A stretch of 64,000 nt of DNA from Sulfopaludibacter sp035606355 (GTDB lineage Bacteria > Acidobacteriota > Terriglobia > Bryobacterales > Bryobacteraceae): assembly GCA_035606355.1 (NCBI GenBank), contig DATNFO010000044.1, positions 1 to 64,000 of the forward strand, given 5' to 3'. Position numbers and translations under genes: made by a program. Below, piece by piece: positions 16,330 through 24,927 of the stretch; the stretch's first letter is position 1, and each line of letters starts with the position of its first letter. The notes below the pieces were generated by a model that did not search any database, was not told where the DNA came from, and saw only the letters and a program-made list of their open reading frames with translations.

Positions 16330-17874
16330 ATGGACCAGCACTTACTCAGCATCGTCCTACTTACTCCGCTGGCCGGATTGCTCGTGCTGCTGTTTATACC
16401 GGCGGGCAACAAAAACCTGGTCCGGTTGTGGGCCAACATCGCCAGTCTCGCCGGCTTCCTGGTCTCGCTCCCGCTCGTGTTTCGGTTCCAGAGCGGACTC
16501 GCCGGTTATCAGTTCGAAGAAAAAATCGATTGGATTCCCGCTCTCGGCGTCCACTATCACATCGGCATCGATGGCATCAGCCTGCTGCTGGTGATGCTCA
16601 CGACGCTGATGGGTTTCGTCGCGACGCTTTCCAGTTGGAACGCCATTCAGGACCGGCTGAAGGAATACTATGCCATGTTCCTGCTGCTGCAGACCGGGAT
16701 GCTCGGCGTGTTCTTCTCGCTCGATTTCTTCCTGTTCTACATTTTCTGGGAGCTTGTGCTCGTGCCGATGTACTTCATCATCGGAGTGTGGGGCGGACCG
16801 CGAAAGCTTTACGCGGCTATGAAGTTCTTCCTCTATACGCTGGCTGGCTCCGTGCTGATGCTGCTGGGCATTCTGACGCTCTATTTCCAGCACTTCACCC
16901 AGTTCGGTTTCTACACGTTCGAGATCTCCGAGCTGATGAAGACAAGTTTGACGCTCGGGATGCAGCAGTGGGTTTTCTGGGCGTTCTTTCTAGGCTTCGC
17001 CATCAAGGTGCCGATGTTCCCGTTCCACACGTGGCTGCCGGACGCGCATGTGGAGGCTCCCACGGCGGGGTCGGTGATCCTGGCGGCGGTGCTGCTCAAA
17101 ATGGGGACTTACGGATTCCTGCGCTTCTCGCTGCCGCTGCTGCCCAACGCCTCGAATGACCGTACCATCGTGCAGATCCTGGCGGTGCTTTCGATCATCG
17201 GCATCATTTATGGAGCGCTGGTGAGCCTGATGCAGGCCGACTGGAAGAAGCTGGTGGCGTACTCATCTGTGAGCCACCTTGGCTTCTGCACCCTGGGCAT
17301 CTTCTCGCTGACGCCGAACGGTATTGCAGGGAGCGTGCTGCAACAGATCAACCACGGAATTTCGACCGGCATGCTGTTCCTGGTGATCGGCATCGTCTAT
17401 GAGCGGCGGCACACGCGGCTGATCAGCGAGTACGGCGGGCTGGCGCACGTCATGCCTCGCTTTGCGATCATCTTTGCGATCGCCATGCTGAGCTCGGCGG
17501 GTTTGCCGCTGCTTAACGGCTTTGTCGGCGAATTTACGATCATGCAGGGCGCTTTCGAAGCGAATCGCATCTGGGCCGCGTTCGCCGTGACGGGTGTGAT
17601 TCTGGGAGCGGCATACTTGCTCTGGCTGTATCAGAGGACGATGCTCGGACAGGTCACCAACGGCAAGAATCTGACCATTCCGGATATGAGCCTGCGCGAG
17701 GTGGCGGTGTTCGCTCCGCTGATCGTCTGGGCCATCTGGATCGGCGTCTACCCGAAGCCGTACTTCGACGTGCTGCAGAAACCGGTGCAGCAGATCGTGG
17801 AGAGAGTGCGGCCGGGATACTACGGCGGCTCGCTCGCCGACGCGCAACCAGCCTCCACGCGAGGTGCACAATGA
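16330..17874 (+). CDS. nuoM: NADH-quinone oxidoreductase subunit M
   Basis: Encodes 514 residues with about 14 membrane helices. Diagnostic stretches include FFLFYIFWELVLVPMYFIIGVWGG with the conserved glutamate in WELVLVP, KVPMFPFHTWLPDAHVEAPT, and KKLVAYSSVSHLGFC. It is the middle antiporter-like proton-pumping subunit of the membrane arm. It starts three bases after nuoL and its last codons overlap the nuoN start (ATGA type, 17871-17874). Length is normal for the family. Confidence 0.97.
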   Translation: MDQHLLSIVLLTPLAGLLVLLFIPAGNKNLVRLWANIASLAGFLVSLPLVFRFQSGLAGYQFEEKIDWIPALGVHYHIGIDGISLLLVMLTTLMGFVATLSSWNAIQDRLKEYYAMFLLLQTGMLGVFFSLDFFLFYIFWELVLVPMYFIIGVWGGPRKLYAAMKFFLYTLAGSVLMLLGILTLYFQHFTQFGFYTFEISELMKTSLTLGMQQWVFWAFFLGFAIKVPMFPFHTWLPDAHVEAPTAGSVILAAVLLKMGTYGFLRFSLPLLPNASNDRTIVQILAVLSIIGIIYGALVSLMQADWKKLVAYSSVSHLGFCTLGIFSLTPNGIAGSVLQQINHGISTGMLFLVIGIVYERRHTRLISEYGGLAHVMPRFAIIFAIAMLSSAGLPLLNGFVGEFTIMQGAFEANRIWAAFAVTGVILGAAYLLWLYQRTMLGQVTNGKNLTIPDMSLREVAVFAPLIVWAIWIGVYPKPYFDVLQKPVQQIVERVRPGYYGGSLADAQPASTRGAQ

Positions 17875-19340
17875 GCCAGTTCTACACATCCACCGATCAC
17901 TTCAGCATCATGCCGGCTCTCATGCTGGCGATGTTCGGTTGCGCCATCCTGCTCTTCGATTTCTGGATTTTTCCCGATCCGCGCCAACGGAAGTGGCTGC
18001 TCCTGTTTGTGGCCCTGGCGGAAGGCTTCACCGGCTATGGCCTGATGCGTCAGATGTCCTGGCTGACGGCGCAAGGCACGGCGGAGATGACCGGCTTTCA
18101 GGGCTCGGTGACGATTGACGGTTTCTCCATCTTCTTCAACTGCATCTTTATCGCGGCGGCAATGATTGTCGCCATCGTTTCCTACAAGTACCTGGAGAAC
18201 GCGGGCGAGCACCACGGCGAATACTATAGCCTCATCCTGTTCGCCCAGTGCGGTATGTATTTCCTGGCCACGGGCACGGACCTGATCACGCTTTTTATCG
18301 GCCTCGAATTAATGGCTCTGAGCTTCTACGTGATGGTCGGGTTCCTGCGGCGAGAAAAGCGCAGCAACGAAGCGGCGATCAAGTATCTGCTTCTCGGCGC
18401 ATTCTCCACAGGGTTCCTGGTTTACGGCTTCAGCGTGCTGTACGGCATCTCGGGTTCCACCAAGCTGGCCGATATCGCGGCGGCGATTCAAGCGCGCCCG
18501 GCATGGGACCCGGTGGTCTTCCTCGCGCTCGCCACCACATCCATCGGGTTGCTCTTCAAAATGTCCGCCGCGCCGTTCCATATGTGGGCGCCGGATGCGT
18601 ACGAAGGCGCGCCCACTACGGTCACGGCGTATCTTTCGGTGGCGTCGAAAGCGGCCTCGGTGGCGTTCCTGCTGCGGATCTTCCTGGGACCGTTCGGCTC
18701 GTTGCGCGCGGAATGGGAACCGATTCTGGCGGCGGTCGCGATTCTCACGATGACGGTCGGCAACCTGGCTGCCATCAATCAAACGAACATCAAGCGGCTG
18801 CTCGCCTATAGCTCCATTTCGCACGCCGGTTATATGCTGCTCGGGCTGGTTGCGGGCAACGACACGGGCATCAAAGGGATCGCGGTGTATGTCCTGGTCT
18901 ACACGTTCATGAATCTCGGCGCGTTCCTAGTGTTGGTGGCCCTGCGCCGGCAGGCAGCTTCGGGCGAAGACCTCGATGACATTGCCGGGCTGATGCACAA
19001 GAGTCCCGGGTATGCGATGCTCATGCTGGTCTTCCTGCTTTCGCTCGCAGGCATTCCGCCGACCGCCGGCTTCCTCGGGAAGTATTACATTTTCCTGTCG
19101 CTGATCCAGACCGGGCACTACGCGCTGGCCGTGATCGCGACCTTATACGTCGCGGTGGCCATCTATTACTACTTCAACGTGGTCCGCAGTATGTTCGTCC
19201 GCGAAGAAACCGACAAGCGGCCGATGGCGACGAGCGTCGGCCTGCGCCTGGCCCTCGGCGTCACCGCCGGGCTGACGCTGGCCATCGGAATTTATCCCGA
19301 GCCCTACCTGCGAATGGCTCAGAACGCGCTGCTCCGGTAA
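17871..19340 (+). CDS. nuoN: NADH-quinone oxidoreductase subunit N
   Basis: Encodes 489 residues with about 14 membrane helices. It is recognised by LITLFIGLELMALSFYVMVGFLR with the conserved glutamate in GLELMAL, KMSAAPFHMWAPDAYEGAPT, and KRLLAYSSISHAGYMLLG. It is the third antiporter-like subunit, nearest the quinone site. Its ATG overlaps the nuoM stop. In most operons nuoN is the last gene; here it is followed eight bases later by nuoH. Confidence 0.97.
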   Translation: MSQFYTSTDHFSIMPALMLAMFGCAILLFDFWIFPDPRQRKWLLLFVALAEGFTGYGLMRQMSWLTAQGTAEMTGFQGSVTIDGFSIFFNCIFIAAAMIVAIVSYKYLENAGEHHGEYYSLILFAQCGMYFLATGTDLITLFIGLELMALSFYVMVGFLRREKRSNEAAIKYLLLGAFSTGFLVYGFSVLYGISGSTKLADIAAAIQARPAWDPVVFLALATTSIGLLFKMSAAPFHMWAPDAYEGAPTTVTAYLSVASKAASVAFLLRIFLGPFGSLRAEWEPILAAVAILTMTVGNLAAINQTNIKRLLAYSSISHAGYMLLGLVAGNDTGIKGIAVYVLVYTFMNLGAFLVLVALRRQAASGEDLDDIAGLMHKSPGYAMLMLVFLLSLAGIPPTAGFLGKYYIFLSLIQTGHYALAVIATLYVAVAIYYYFNVVRSMFVREETDKRPMATSVGLRLALGVTAGLTLAIGIYPEPYLRMAQNALLR

Positions 19341-19348
19341 GGAACGAT

Positions 19349-20527
19349 ATGCAAACGGTCTTAAACCATCCCTTGTTCATGCCGATCGTGGTGACGCTGG
19401 TCATCATCGCGGCATTCCCGCTGGTGGCCGGGTATATCGTGCTGGTGGAGCGGAAGGTGCTGGCCGATTTCCAGGTTCGTCTCGGCCCGATGCGCGTGGG
19501 TCCGCACGGGCTGCTGCAACCGATCGCCGACGCTCTGAAGCTGCTGCTGAAAGAAGACATCATTCCCACCGATTCCGACAAGAGCATCTTCTGGGTGGCG
19601 CCCGTTATATCGACGTTCACCGGACTTACTGCTTTTGCGGTGCTTCCGTTCGCGCAGAACATCTACGTCGCGGACGTGAATGTCGGGCTGCTGGTGGTTT
19701 CGGCGATGAGCGCGGTCGGCATTCTCGGCATTATTCTCGGCGGCTGGAGTTCGAACAGTCACTACTCGCTGTTGGGCGCTCTGCGCAGCGCTGCGCAGTT
19801 GGTGAGTTATGAGGTGGCGCTGGCGTTCGCGCTGCTCTCGGGCGTCATGCTCGCGGGCACGCTGAGCATGAGAGGCATCGTGGAGAGCCAGTTGAAGCGC
19901 GGCACGTGGGGCGTCTTCGACAATTACTTTTTCATGATCGTGCCGTTCGTGATCTACATCATCGCGGCCACGGCCGAAACCAATCGAGCGCCGTTCGATC
20001 TGCCGGAAGCCGAATCCGAGCTGGTGGCCGGGTTCCACACCGAGTACAGCGGGTTCCGTTGGGCTCTCTATTTCCTGGCGGAATACGCGAATATCTTTGT
20101 GGTTTCCGGAGTGGCGGTGACGCTGTTCCTCGGCGGCTGGCTACGGCCGTTCCCAAATGTGGCGTGGCTGGAGTACCCGGTCAACTTCGGGATTCCGGTG
20201 TTGATCTTCGCGGTGAGCGGCATCTTCACTTTCCCGCTGATTCGGAAACTCAAGGACCCGATTCAGCAGAAAGTGCTGCTGGGGGCCGCGCTGCTGCTGC
20301 TGCTGATCGCGCTCCTGTTCGCCATCCCAGCCGTGAATCACGCGGTGATCGGCGTCTTCTGGTTCCTGTTCAAAGTGTCCTGCATTATCTACCTGATGAT
20401 CTGGTTCCGCGGGACCTTCCCGCGTTTTCGTTACGATCAACTGATGAATATCGGGTGGAAGGTGGCGATCCCTGTCGGCATGGCCGCGGTCGTGATCAAT
20501 GCGCTGATTGGTATGGCGCGGGCATAG
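19349..20527 (+). CDS. nuoH: NADH-quinone oxidoreductase subunit H, displaced to the operon end
   Basis: Encodes 392 residues with eight or nine membrane helices. Signatures are ERKVLADFQVRLGPMRVGPHGLLQ near the N-terminus and ETNRAPFDLPEAESELVAGFHTEYSG in the third cytoplasmic loop, both lining the quinone access channel. NuoH couples the Q module to the membrane arm. It normally sits between nuoG (or nuoD) and nuoI; here it follows nuoN by eight bases, with GGAA just before the ATG. An inverted repeat begins directly after its stop. Confidence 0.97.
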   Translation: MQTVLNHPLFMPIVVTLVIIAAFPLVAGYIVLVERKVLADFQVRLGPMRVGPHGLLQPIADALKLLLKEDIIPTDSDKSIFWVAPVISTFTGLTAFAVLPFAQNIYVADVNVGLLVVSAMSAVGILGIILGGWSSNSHYSLLGALRSAAQLVSYEVALAFALLSGVMLAGTLSMRGIVESQLKRGTWGVFDNYFFMIVPFVIYIIAATAETNRAPFDLPEAESELVAGFHTEYSGFRWALYFLAEYANIFVVSGVAVTLFLGGWLRPFPNVAWLEYPVNFGIPVLIFAVSGIFTFPLIRKLKDPIQQKVLLGAALLLLLIALLFAIPAVNHAVIGVFWFLFKVSCIIYLMIWFRGTFPRFRYDQLMNIGWKVAIPVGMAAVVINALIGMARA

Positions 20528-20603
20528 ATTATTGGGACGCAGATAAACGCAGATGAACGCGGATACAATGAGTTTTATCTGCGTTCATCAGCGTCCCCAT
20601 AAT
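20528..20603. repeat. Inverted repeat directly after nuoH
   Basis: The left arm has ATTATTGGGACGCAGATAAA and then two further CGCAGAT-like units; the right arm (TTTATCTGCGTTCATCAGCG, then TCCCCATAAT) is its near reverse complement. The whole element fills the gap between nuoH and the GH88-like gene. Similar ACGCAGAT-type repeats occur in many environmental genomes (general recollection, not checked). It may fold as a terminator-like stem, but no T-run follows. Confidence 0.75.
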
Positions 20604-20608
20604 CATTC

Positions 20609-21922
20609 ATGCGAATTCGAACCGATCTCACTGCCGGCGCCCTGCTGCCGAAACTCAATCGCCTTTTCGATTTATCCGCGGCCAAGATCCGCTCGCTCGA
20701 ACAATCCTGGGACCCCGCGAAGGGATCTCCCGTTTGCACCGTTGACGGCAAGTACGCGAGCCGCGGGTGGACGGAATGGACTCAGGGGTTTCAGTTCGGC
20801 TCCGCGATTCTGCAATTCGACGCCACTGGCGATCAGGAGTTCCTGGAGGCCGGCCGGGAACGAACGGTCAGCGTCATGGCGCCGCACGTCACCCACTACG
20901 GCGTGCATGACCACGGCTTCAACAACGTCAGCACATACGGCAACCTGCTGCGTTTGATGAACGAAGGCCGCATCGCGGAGAACGCCTGGGAGCGCCGCTT
21001 CTATGAGCTGGCGCTGAAGGCATCGGGGGCTGTTCAAGCGATGCGCTGGTCGAAGACGGCGGACGGCGGCGGCTACATTTATTCCTTCAACGGTCCGCAT
21101 TCGCTCTTCGTCGATACCATCCGCTCGGCGCGCGCTCTCGTGGTGAGCCATCAGCTCGGGCACGTGCTGATGGGGGAGAACGACAAGAAAATTCCGCTAC
21201 TCGAGCGCGCCAGACAGCACTGCCTTTCCACCGCCAAGTATTCCGTCTACTACGGCGAGGGCCGCGATTCGTACGACGTTCGAGGCCGGACCTCGCACGA
21301 GAGCATCTTCAACACGAACGACGGCAATTTCCGCTGCCCCAACTCGCAGCAAGGCTACTCGCCCTTCAGCACCTGGACGCGAGGACTTGCCTGGGCCATG
21401 TGCGGGTTCGCCGAACAGCTCGAAATGACGGGAAGCGAGCCCGCATACGAAAAAGCCGCGCGCGCGACCTGCGATTTCTACATCGACAATACGGCGCTCG
21501 ATGGCATTCCGTATTGGGACACCGGAGCGCCCGGGCTGCCTGCGCTGGGCGATTGGAGATCGAGGCCGGCCGATCCGCTCAACGGTCACGAACCGGTCGA
21601 TAGTTCCGCGGCGGCGATCGGAGCGCAAGGGTTGCTGCGACTGGGCAAGTATCTGAACGACGACCGCTATTGGAACGCCGGCCTGACGGTCGCCAACTCA
21701 CTGTTCGACCGTCCGTACCTCAGCGAAGACGGTGTCCACCAGGGACTGATCCTCCACTCGGTCTATCACAGGCCCAATGGCTGGGATGCCGGACCGGGCG
21801 AGTCCTCCATGTGGGGCGACTATCACGCCAGAGAGCTGGCGCTCTATCTGCTGCGCGAGGCGAGCGGCGGAGCGTACCTGACTTTTATGCCGTCCCGCCG
21901 CGAAACAACGAAGCAGCCGTAG
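20609..21922 (+). CDS. GH88-like unsaturated glucuronyl hydrolase family protein
   Basis: Encodes 437 residues. The (alpha/alpha)6-barrel of GH88 is indicated by YSPFSTWTRGLAWAMCGFAEQLE, by IPYWDTGAPGLPALGDWRSR, by DSSAAAIGAQGLLRL, and by the C-terminal SSMWGDYHARELALYLLR. GH88 enzymes hydrate the unsaturated uronic acid left by polysaccharide lyases. Possible catalytic aspartates lie in the GVHDHGFNN region and in DSSAAA. No signal peptide is seen, so it probably acts on imported oligosaccharides. It stands alone after the nuo operon. Its last 38 bases overlap the 3' end of the convergent ABC exporter gene. Confidence 0.8.
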   Translation: MRIRTDLTAGALLPKLNRLFDLSAAKIRSLEQSWDPAKGSPVCTVDGKYASRGWTEWTQGFQFGSAILQFDATGDQEFLEAGRERTVSVMAPHVTHYGVHDHGFNNVSTYGNLLRLMNEGRIAENAWERRFYELALKASGAVQAMRWSKTADGGGYIYSFNGPHSLFVDTIRSARALVVSHQLGHVLMGENDKKIPLLERARQHCLSTAKYSVYYGEGRDSYDVRGRTSHESIFNTNDGNFRCPNSQQGYSPFSTWTRGLAWAMCGFAEQLEMTGSEPAYEKAARATCDFYIDNTALDGIPYWDTGAPGLPALGDWRSRPADPLNGHEPVDSSAAAIGAQGLLRLGKYLNDDRYWNAGLTVANSLFDRPYLSEDGVHQGLILHSVYHRPNGWDAGPGESSMWGDYHARELALYLLREASGGAYLTFMPSRRETTKQP

Positions 21923-23768
21923 GCGGCGCCGCGCCGCGAGCGCCCACACGCTGCTCTTTCTCGGGTATCAAATCGCCCTCGCCCGGCGCCAGGAACAAAT
22001 TGGCGTCCACGCCATGCTGCCGCGTGTAGAGATCCCAGTACCGTCCATGCAACTCATACAAGGACTCGTGAGTCCCGCGCTCGACGATTCGGCCGGCTTC
22101 TACAACCAGAATTTGCTCGGCGCGCCGGATGGTCGAGAGCCGGTGCGCGATGACGAACGTGGTGCGTCCTTTCATCAAATAGGAAAGGCCCTGCTGAATG
22201 GCGGCCTCGCTTTCCGAATCCAGGCTGCTGGTAGCCTCGTCCAGGATCAGAATGCGAGGGTCGGCAAGTATGGCGCGCGCGATCGAAACACGCTGCCGCT
22301 GGCCGCCTGAGAGTTTGACGCCGCGCTCGCCGACGATGGTGTCGTACTTCAGTGCGAAGTTTTCGGCGAATTCGTCAACGCGCGCGATGCGGCAAGCCTC
22401 CAGGATTTCGTCTTCGGTTGCCCGCGGCCGCGCGAAGGCGATGTTCTCCCTGATGGTGCCGTCGAACAGAAACGTGTCCTGCAAAACGACGCCGAGCTGA
22501 GTGCGGTAGCTATCCAGCCGCACGGTCGAAAGGTCGATTCCGTCCACCAGAACACGCCCCGACCCGGGCTCGTGAAACGCCGCGATGAGGCTGATGATGG
22601 TGCTCTTTCCCGAACCCGACGCGCCCACCAGCGCGGTCACGGTGCCCGGCTGCGATTCGAAGGAAATATCGTGCAGCACTTCCTTGCCGGGATCGTACGC
22701 GAAGTTCACGTTTTCAAAAGCTACGTCGCCGCGGATGTTGGCGATCACGGTGCGTCGGGCATCGTCCTCATCTTCCGGCTTCTCGCGCAAGACTTCCTGC
22801 GTGCGGTCCAGCCCGGCGAGCGCTTCGGTGATCTGCGTGCCGATGGCGACTACCTGGAACATAGGCGCGACCAGAAACGCCAGGAACGCGGTGAAGCTCA
22901 TGAACGAACCGGTGGTGAGCTGGCCGGCGATCACCTGGCGGCCGCCGACATACATCACGGTTGCGCCGACCAATCCCATCAGCACCGTCGCCGAAAGGCC
23001 CATGAGCGAAATCGCGGTCAGGCTCTGGATTACGTTATCGAGCAGCCGTCCGACACCTGTCGAAAACACCTTCGCTTCGGAAGCCTCGGCGTGATAGCCC
23101 TTCACCACGCGAACGCCGGCCAACGACTCCGTCAAGCGCCCGCTCACTTCCGCGTTGATCTTTCCGCGCTCGCGGAAGATCGGACGGATGCGGCCGAAAG
23201 CAGTCCGCAGTCCCAGGGCGAACGATACGATGAACAGGAGCGCGAGACCGGTGAGCAGCGGGCTGGTATAGAGAAGCACCGCGAGCGAGAGCACCGCGAC
23301 CAGCAACCCGCCGGTAAAATCCACGAGTCCGGTGCCGATCAGATTGCGTATGCCTTCAACGTCGCTCATAATACGCGACACCAGCGCGCCGCTCTTGTTG
23401 GTGTCGTAATACGCCACCGGCAGGCGGCCGATGTGTTCCTGCACCTTGCGGCGCAGCTCCGCGATCAGCCGCTGACCTTCCTTGCTGAGCAACTGCGTGA
23501 GCGCGAAGCTGGTGATGCCCTGAATGAGAGTGGCGGCGAGCACGGCCAGGACGAGCGGCTTGAGAACCCAGACCTGGTGCTTGGTCATCACGTTATCCAC
23601 CAGGTATTTCGTGGAGCCGGGCAGCACCAGGCTGCACAGCTTGTTGATGACCATTAGCAGGAAGCCGACGGCGAGCAGCTTTTTGCGCGGGCGGACGAGG
23701 TCCTGCAACAGCGGTAGTGCGCTGCGCAAATGATCGGTGGCTTTGCCCTTTGGTTTTATGGGAGACAC
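21885..23768 (-). CDS. ABC exporter half-transporter (MsbA/multidrug type, fused permease and ATPase)
   Basis: Encodes 627 residues. The N-terminal ~320 residues form a six-helix exporter domain, followed by an ATPase with Walker A GASGSGKST (382-390), signature LSGGQRQR (486-493), Walker B ILILDEA (506-512) and H-loop AHRLST. It works as a homodimer, exporting lipid, drug or peptide; the sequence alone does not fix the substrate. The start follows no strong ribosome site. A 65-base gap separates it from the upstream AI-2E-type gene on the same strand. A C-terminal tail of about 45 residues after the ATPase (LAPGEGDLIPEKEQRVGARG) is unusual. Confidence 0.92.
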   Translation of the reverse strand: MSPIKPKGKATDHLRSALPLLQDLVRPRKKLLAVGFLLMVINKLCSLVLPGSTKYLVDNVMTKHQVWVLKPLVLAVLAATLIQGITSFALTQLLSKEGQRLIAELRRKVQEHIGRLPVAYYDTNKSGALVSRIMSDVEGIRNLIGTGLVDFTGGLLVAVLSLAVLLYTSPLLTGLALLFIVSFALGLRTAFGRIRPIFRERGKINAEVSGRLTESLAGVRVVKGYHAEASEAKVFSTGVGRLLDNVIQSLTAISLMGLSATVLMGLVGATVMYVGGRQVIAGQLTTGSFMSFTAFLAFLVAPMFQVVAIGTQITEALAGLDRTQEVLREKPEDEDDARRTVIANIRGDVAFENVNFAYDPGKEVLHDISFESQPGTVTALVGASGSGKSTIISLIAAFHEPGSGRVLVDGIDLSTVRLDSYRTQLGVVLQDTFLFDGTIRENIAFARPRATEDEILEACRIARVDEFAENFALKYDTIVGERGVKLSGGQRQRVSIARAILADPRILILDEATSSLDSESEAAIQQGLSYLMKGRTTFVIAHRLSTIRRAEQILVVEAGRIVERGTHESLYELHGRYWDLYTRQHGVDANLFLAPGEGDLIPEKEQRVGARGAAPPTAASLFRGGTA

Positions 23769-23833
23769 TGCATACTAGCGTAACAGGCGCACCACCGCCG
23801 GCAAATGGACCTGCCAACGATAGGAACACTCAC

Positions 23834-24898
23834 CTAGAGAGTGACTTGCGTATCCGGTTCCAGATGGCTCGCGAGGCGGGATTTACGAATTCTCAGATAA
23901 AGGATACGCACCAGCGCGAGGATGGGGACGGAGAGAAACGTTCCCGGGACGCCGGCGACTTCGGCGCCCGCGAACACGCCGAATAGAACGAGCAAAGGAT
24001 GCACTTCCACGCCCTGTCCCATGAGGTGTGGCGAGAGCATGTAATCCTGGAACACCCGGTAGATGAGCAGAAAAATCAGCACCGCCACAACGTTGCTGCC
24101 TGACACTCCGGCGACGATGACGATGGTCGTGCCGGCGGCCAGCGGCCCAATCATCGGGATGAATTCGAGCATCGCGGCGATCGCGGCGAGCAGGACTCCA
24201 AACGGCACGCCCATCACGGAGAAGAAGATGGAATACGTGGTGAAGGCGGCGAGCGAGAGCAGCACGAGTGCTCGCATGTAGTGCGCGAGGAGAAGGTGTA
24301 TGTCCGCCATCACGTCGTCAAGCAATTCGCGTTTCGGGCCGTCGTCGACCAGCGTTAGCATGTGCTGCCGCATTTCATGAGCGTCTTTCAAAAAGAAGAA
24401 CGCCAGGATGGGAATAATGACGATGTAAAGAATGTCGCCGGCCACGCTCAGCGCTTTCAGGCCGGCCTGCGGCAGTCGCGCGAGCAAATTGCTGGAGCCC
24501 TGGGTGAGCGTGTCGCGGGCCTTCTGAACCACCTCGGCCTTCATGGAATTAATCGCCGCGGGCAGCTTCGAGCTGGGCTTTTCCCAACCTGCGAGCATCT
24601 CGGGCAGATTCTTGTTGAGCTGCGTCGCCTGATCCACAATACGCCCGATGATCTGGCTGCCCACGAGCACGACCACGCCGACGAAGATCACATAAGCGAG
24701 CGCCAGCGCGGGCGTGCGCGTGCGGCTGGGAAGGACGCGGTCCAGAAGGTTGACCAGAGGAGAAATGAGGTAGGCAAACAGCAGCGCCAGAATGAAGATG
24801 AAGAGCGTGGTGCGAACGGCGTACACCAAGCCCAGCAGCAACAGCACGAGCGCTGCGGTAAACGTGTAGCGAGCGGCGTTGCGATCTATCCCGAGCAC
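23834..24898 (-). CDS. AI-2E/PerM family permease
   Basis: Encodes 354 residues with eight predicted membrane helices. The arrangement is typical of the family: two N-terminal helices (ALVLLLLGLVYAVRTTLFIFILALLFAYLISPLV), a long cytoplasmic amphipathic region (LNKNLPEMLAGWEKPSS), then the core with IIPILAFFFLKD, LEFIPMIGPLAAG and the C-terminal SPHLMGQGVEVHPLLVLFGVFAGAEVAGVPG. Members include TqsA and sodium/proton antiporters; the substrate here cannot be told. It follows the CorC/HlyC gene by 29 bases and precedes the ABC exporter, so the three may be co-transcribed. Confidence 0.93.
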   Translation of the reverse strand: MLGIDRNAARYTFTAALVLLLLGLVYAVRTTLFIFILALLFAYLISPLVNLLDRVLPSRTRTPALALAYVIFVGVVVLVGSQIIGRIVDQATQLNKNLPEMLAGWEKPSSKLPAAINSMKAEVVQKARDTLTQGSSNLLARLPQAGLKALSVAGDILYIVIIPILAFFFLKDAHEMRQHMLTLVDDGPKRELLDDVMADIHLLLAHYMRALVLLSLAAFTTYSIFFSVMGVPFGVLLAAIAAMLEFIPMIGPLAAGTTIVIVAGVSGSNVVAVLIFLLIYRVFQDYMLSPHLMGQGVEVHPLLVLFGVFAGAEVAGVPGTFLSVPILALVRILYLRIRKSRLASHLEPDTQVTL

Positions 24899-24927
24899 CT
24901 TGTATCTACCGTATCAGAAGGCGCCGC

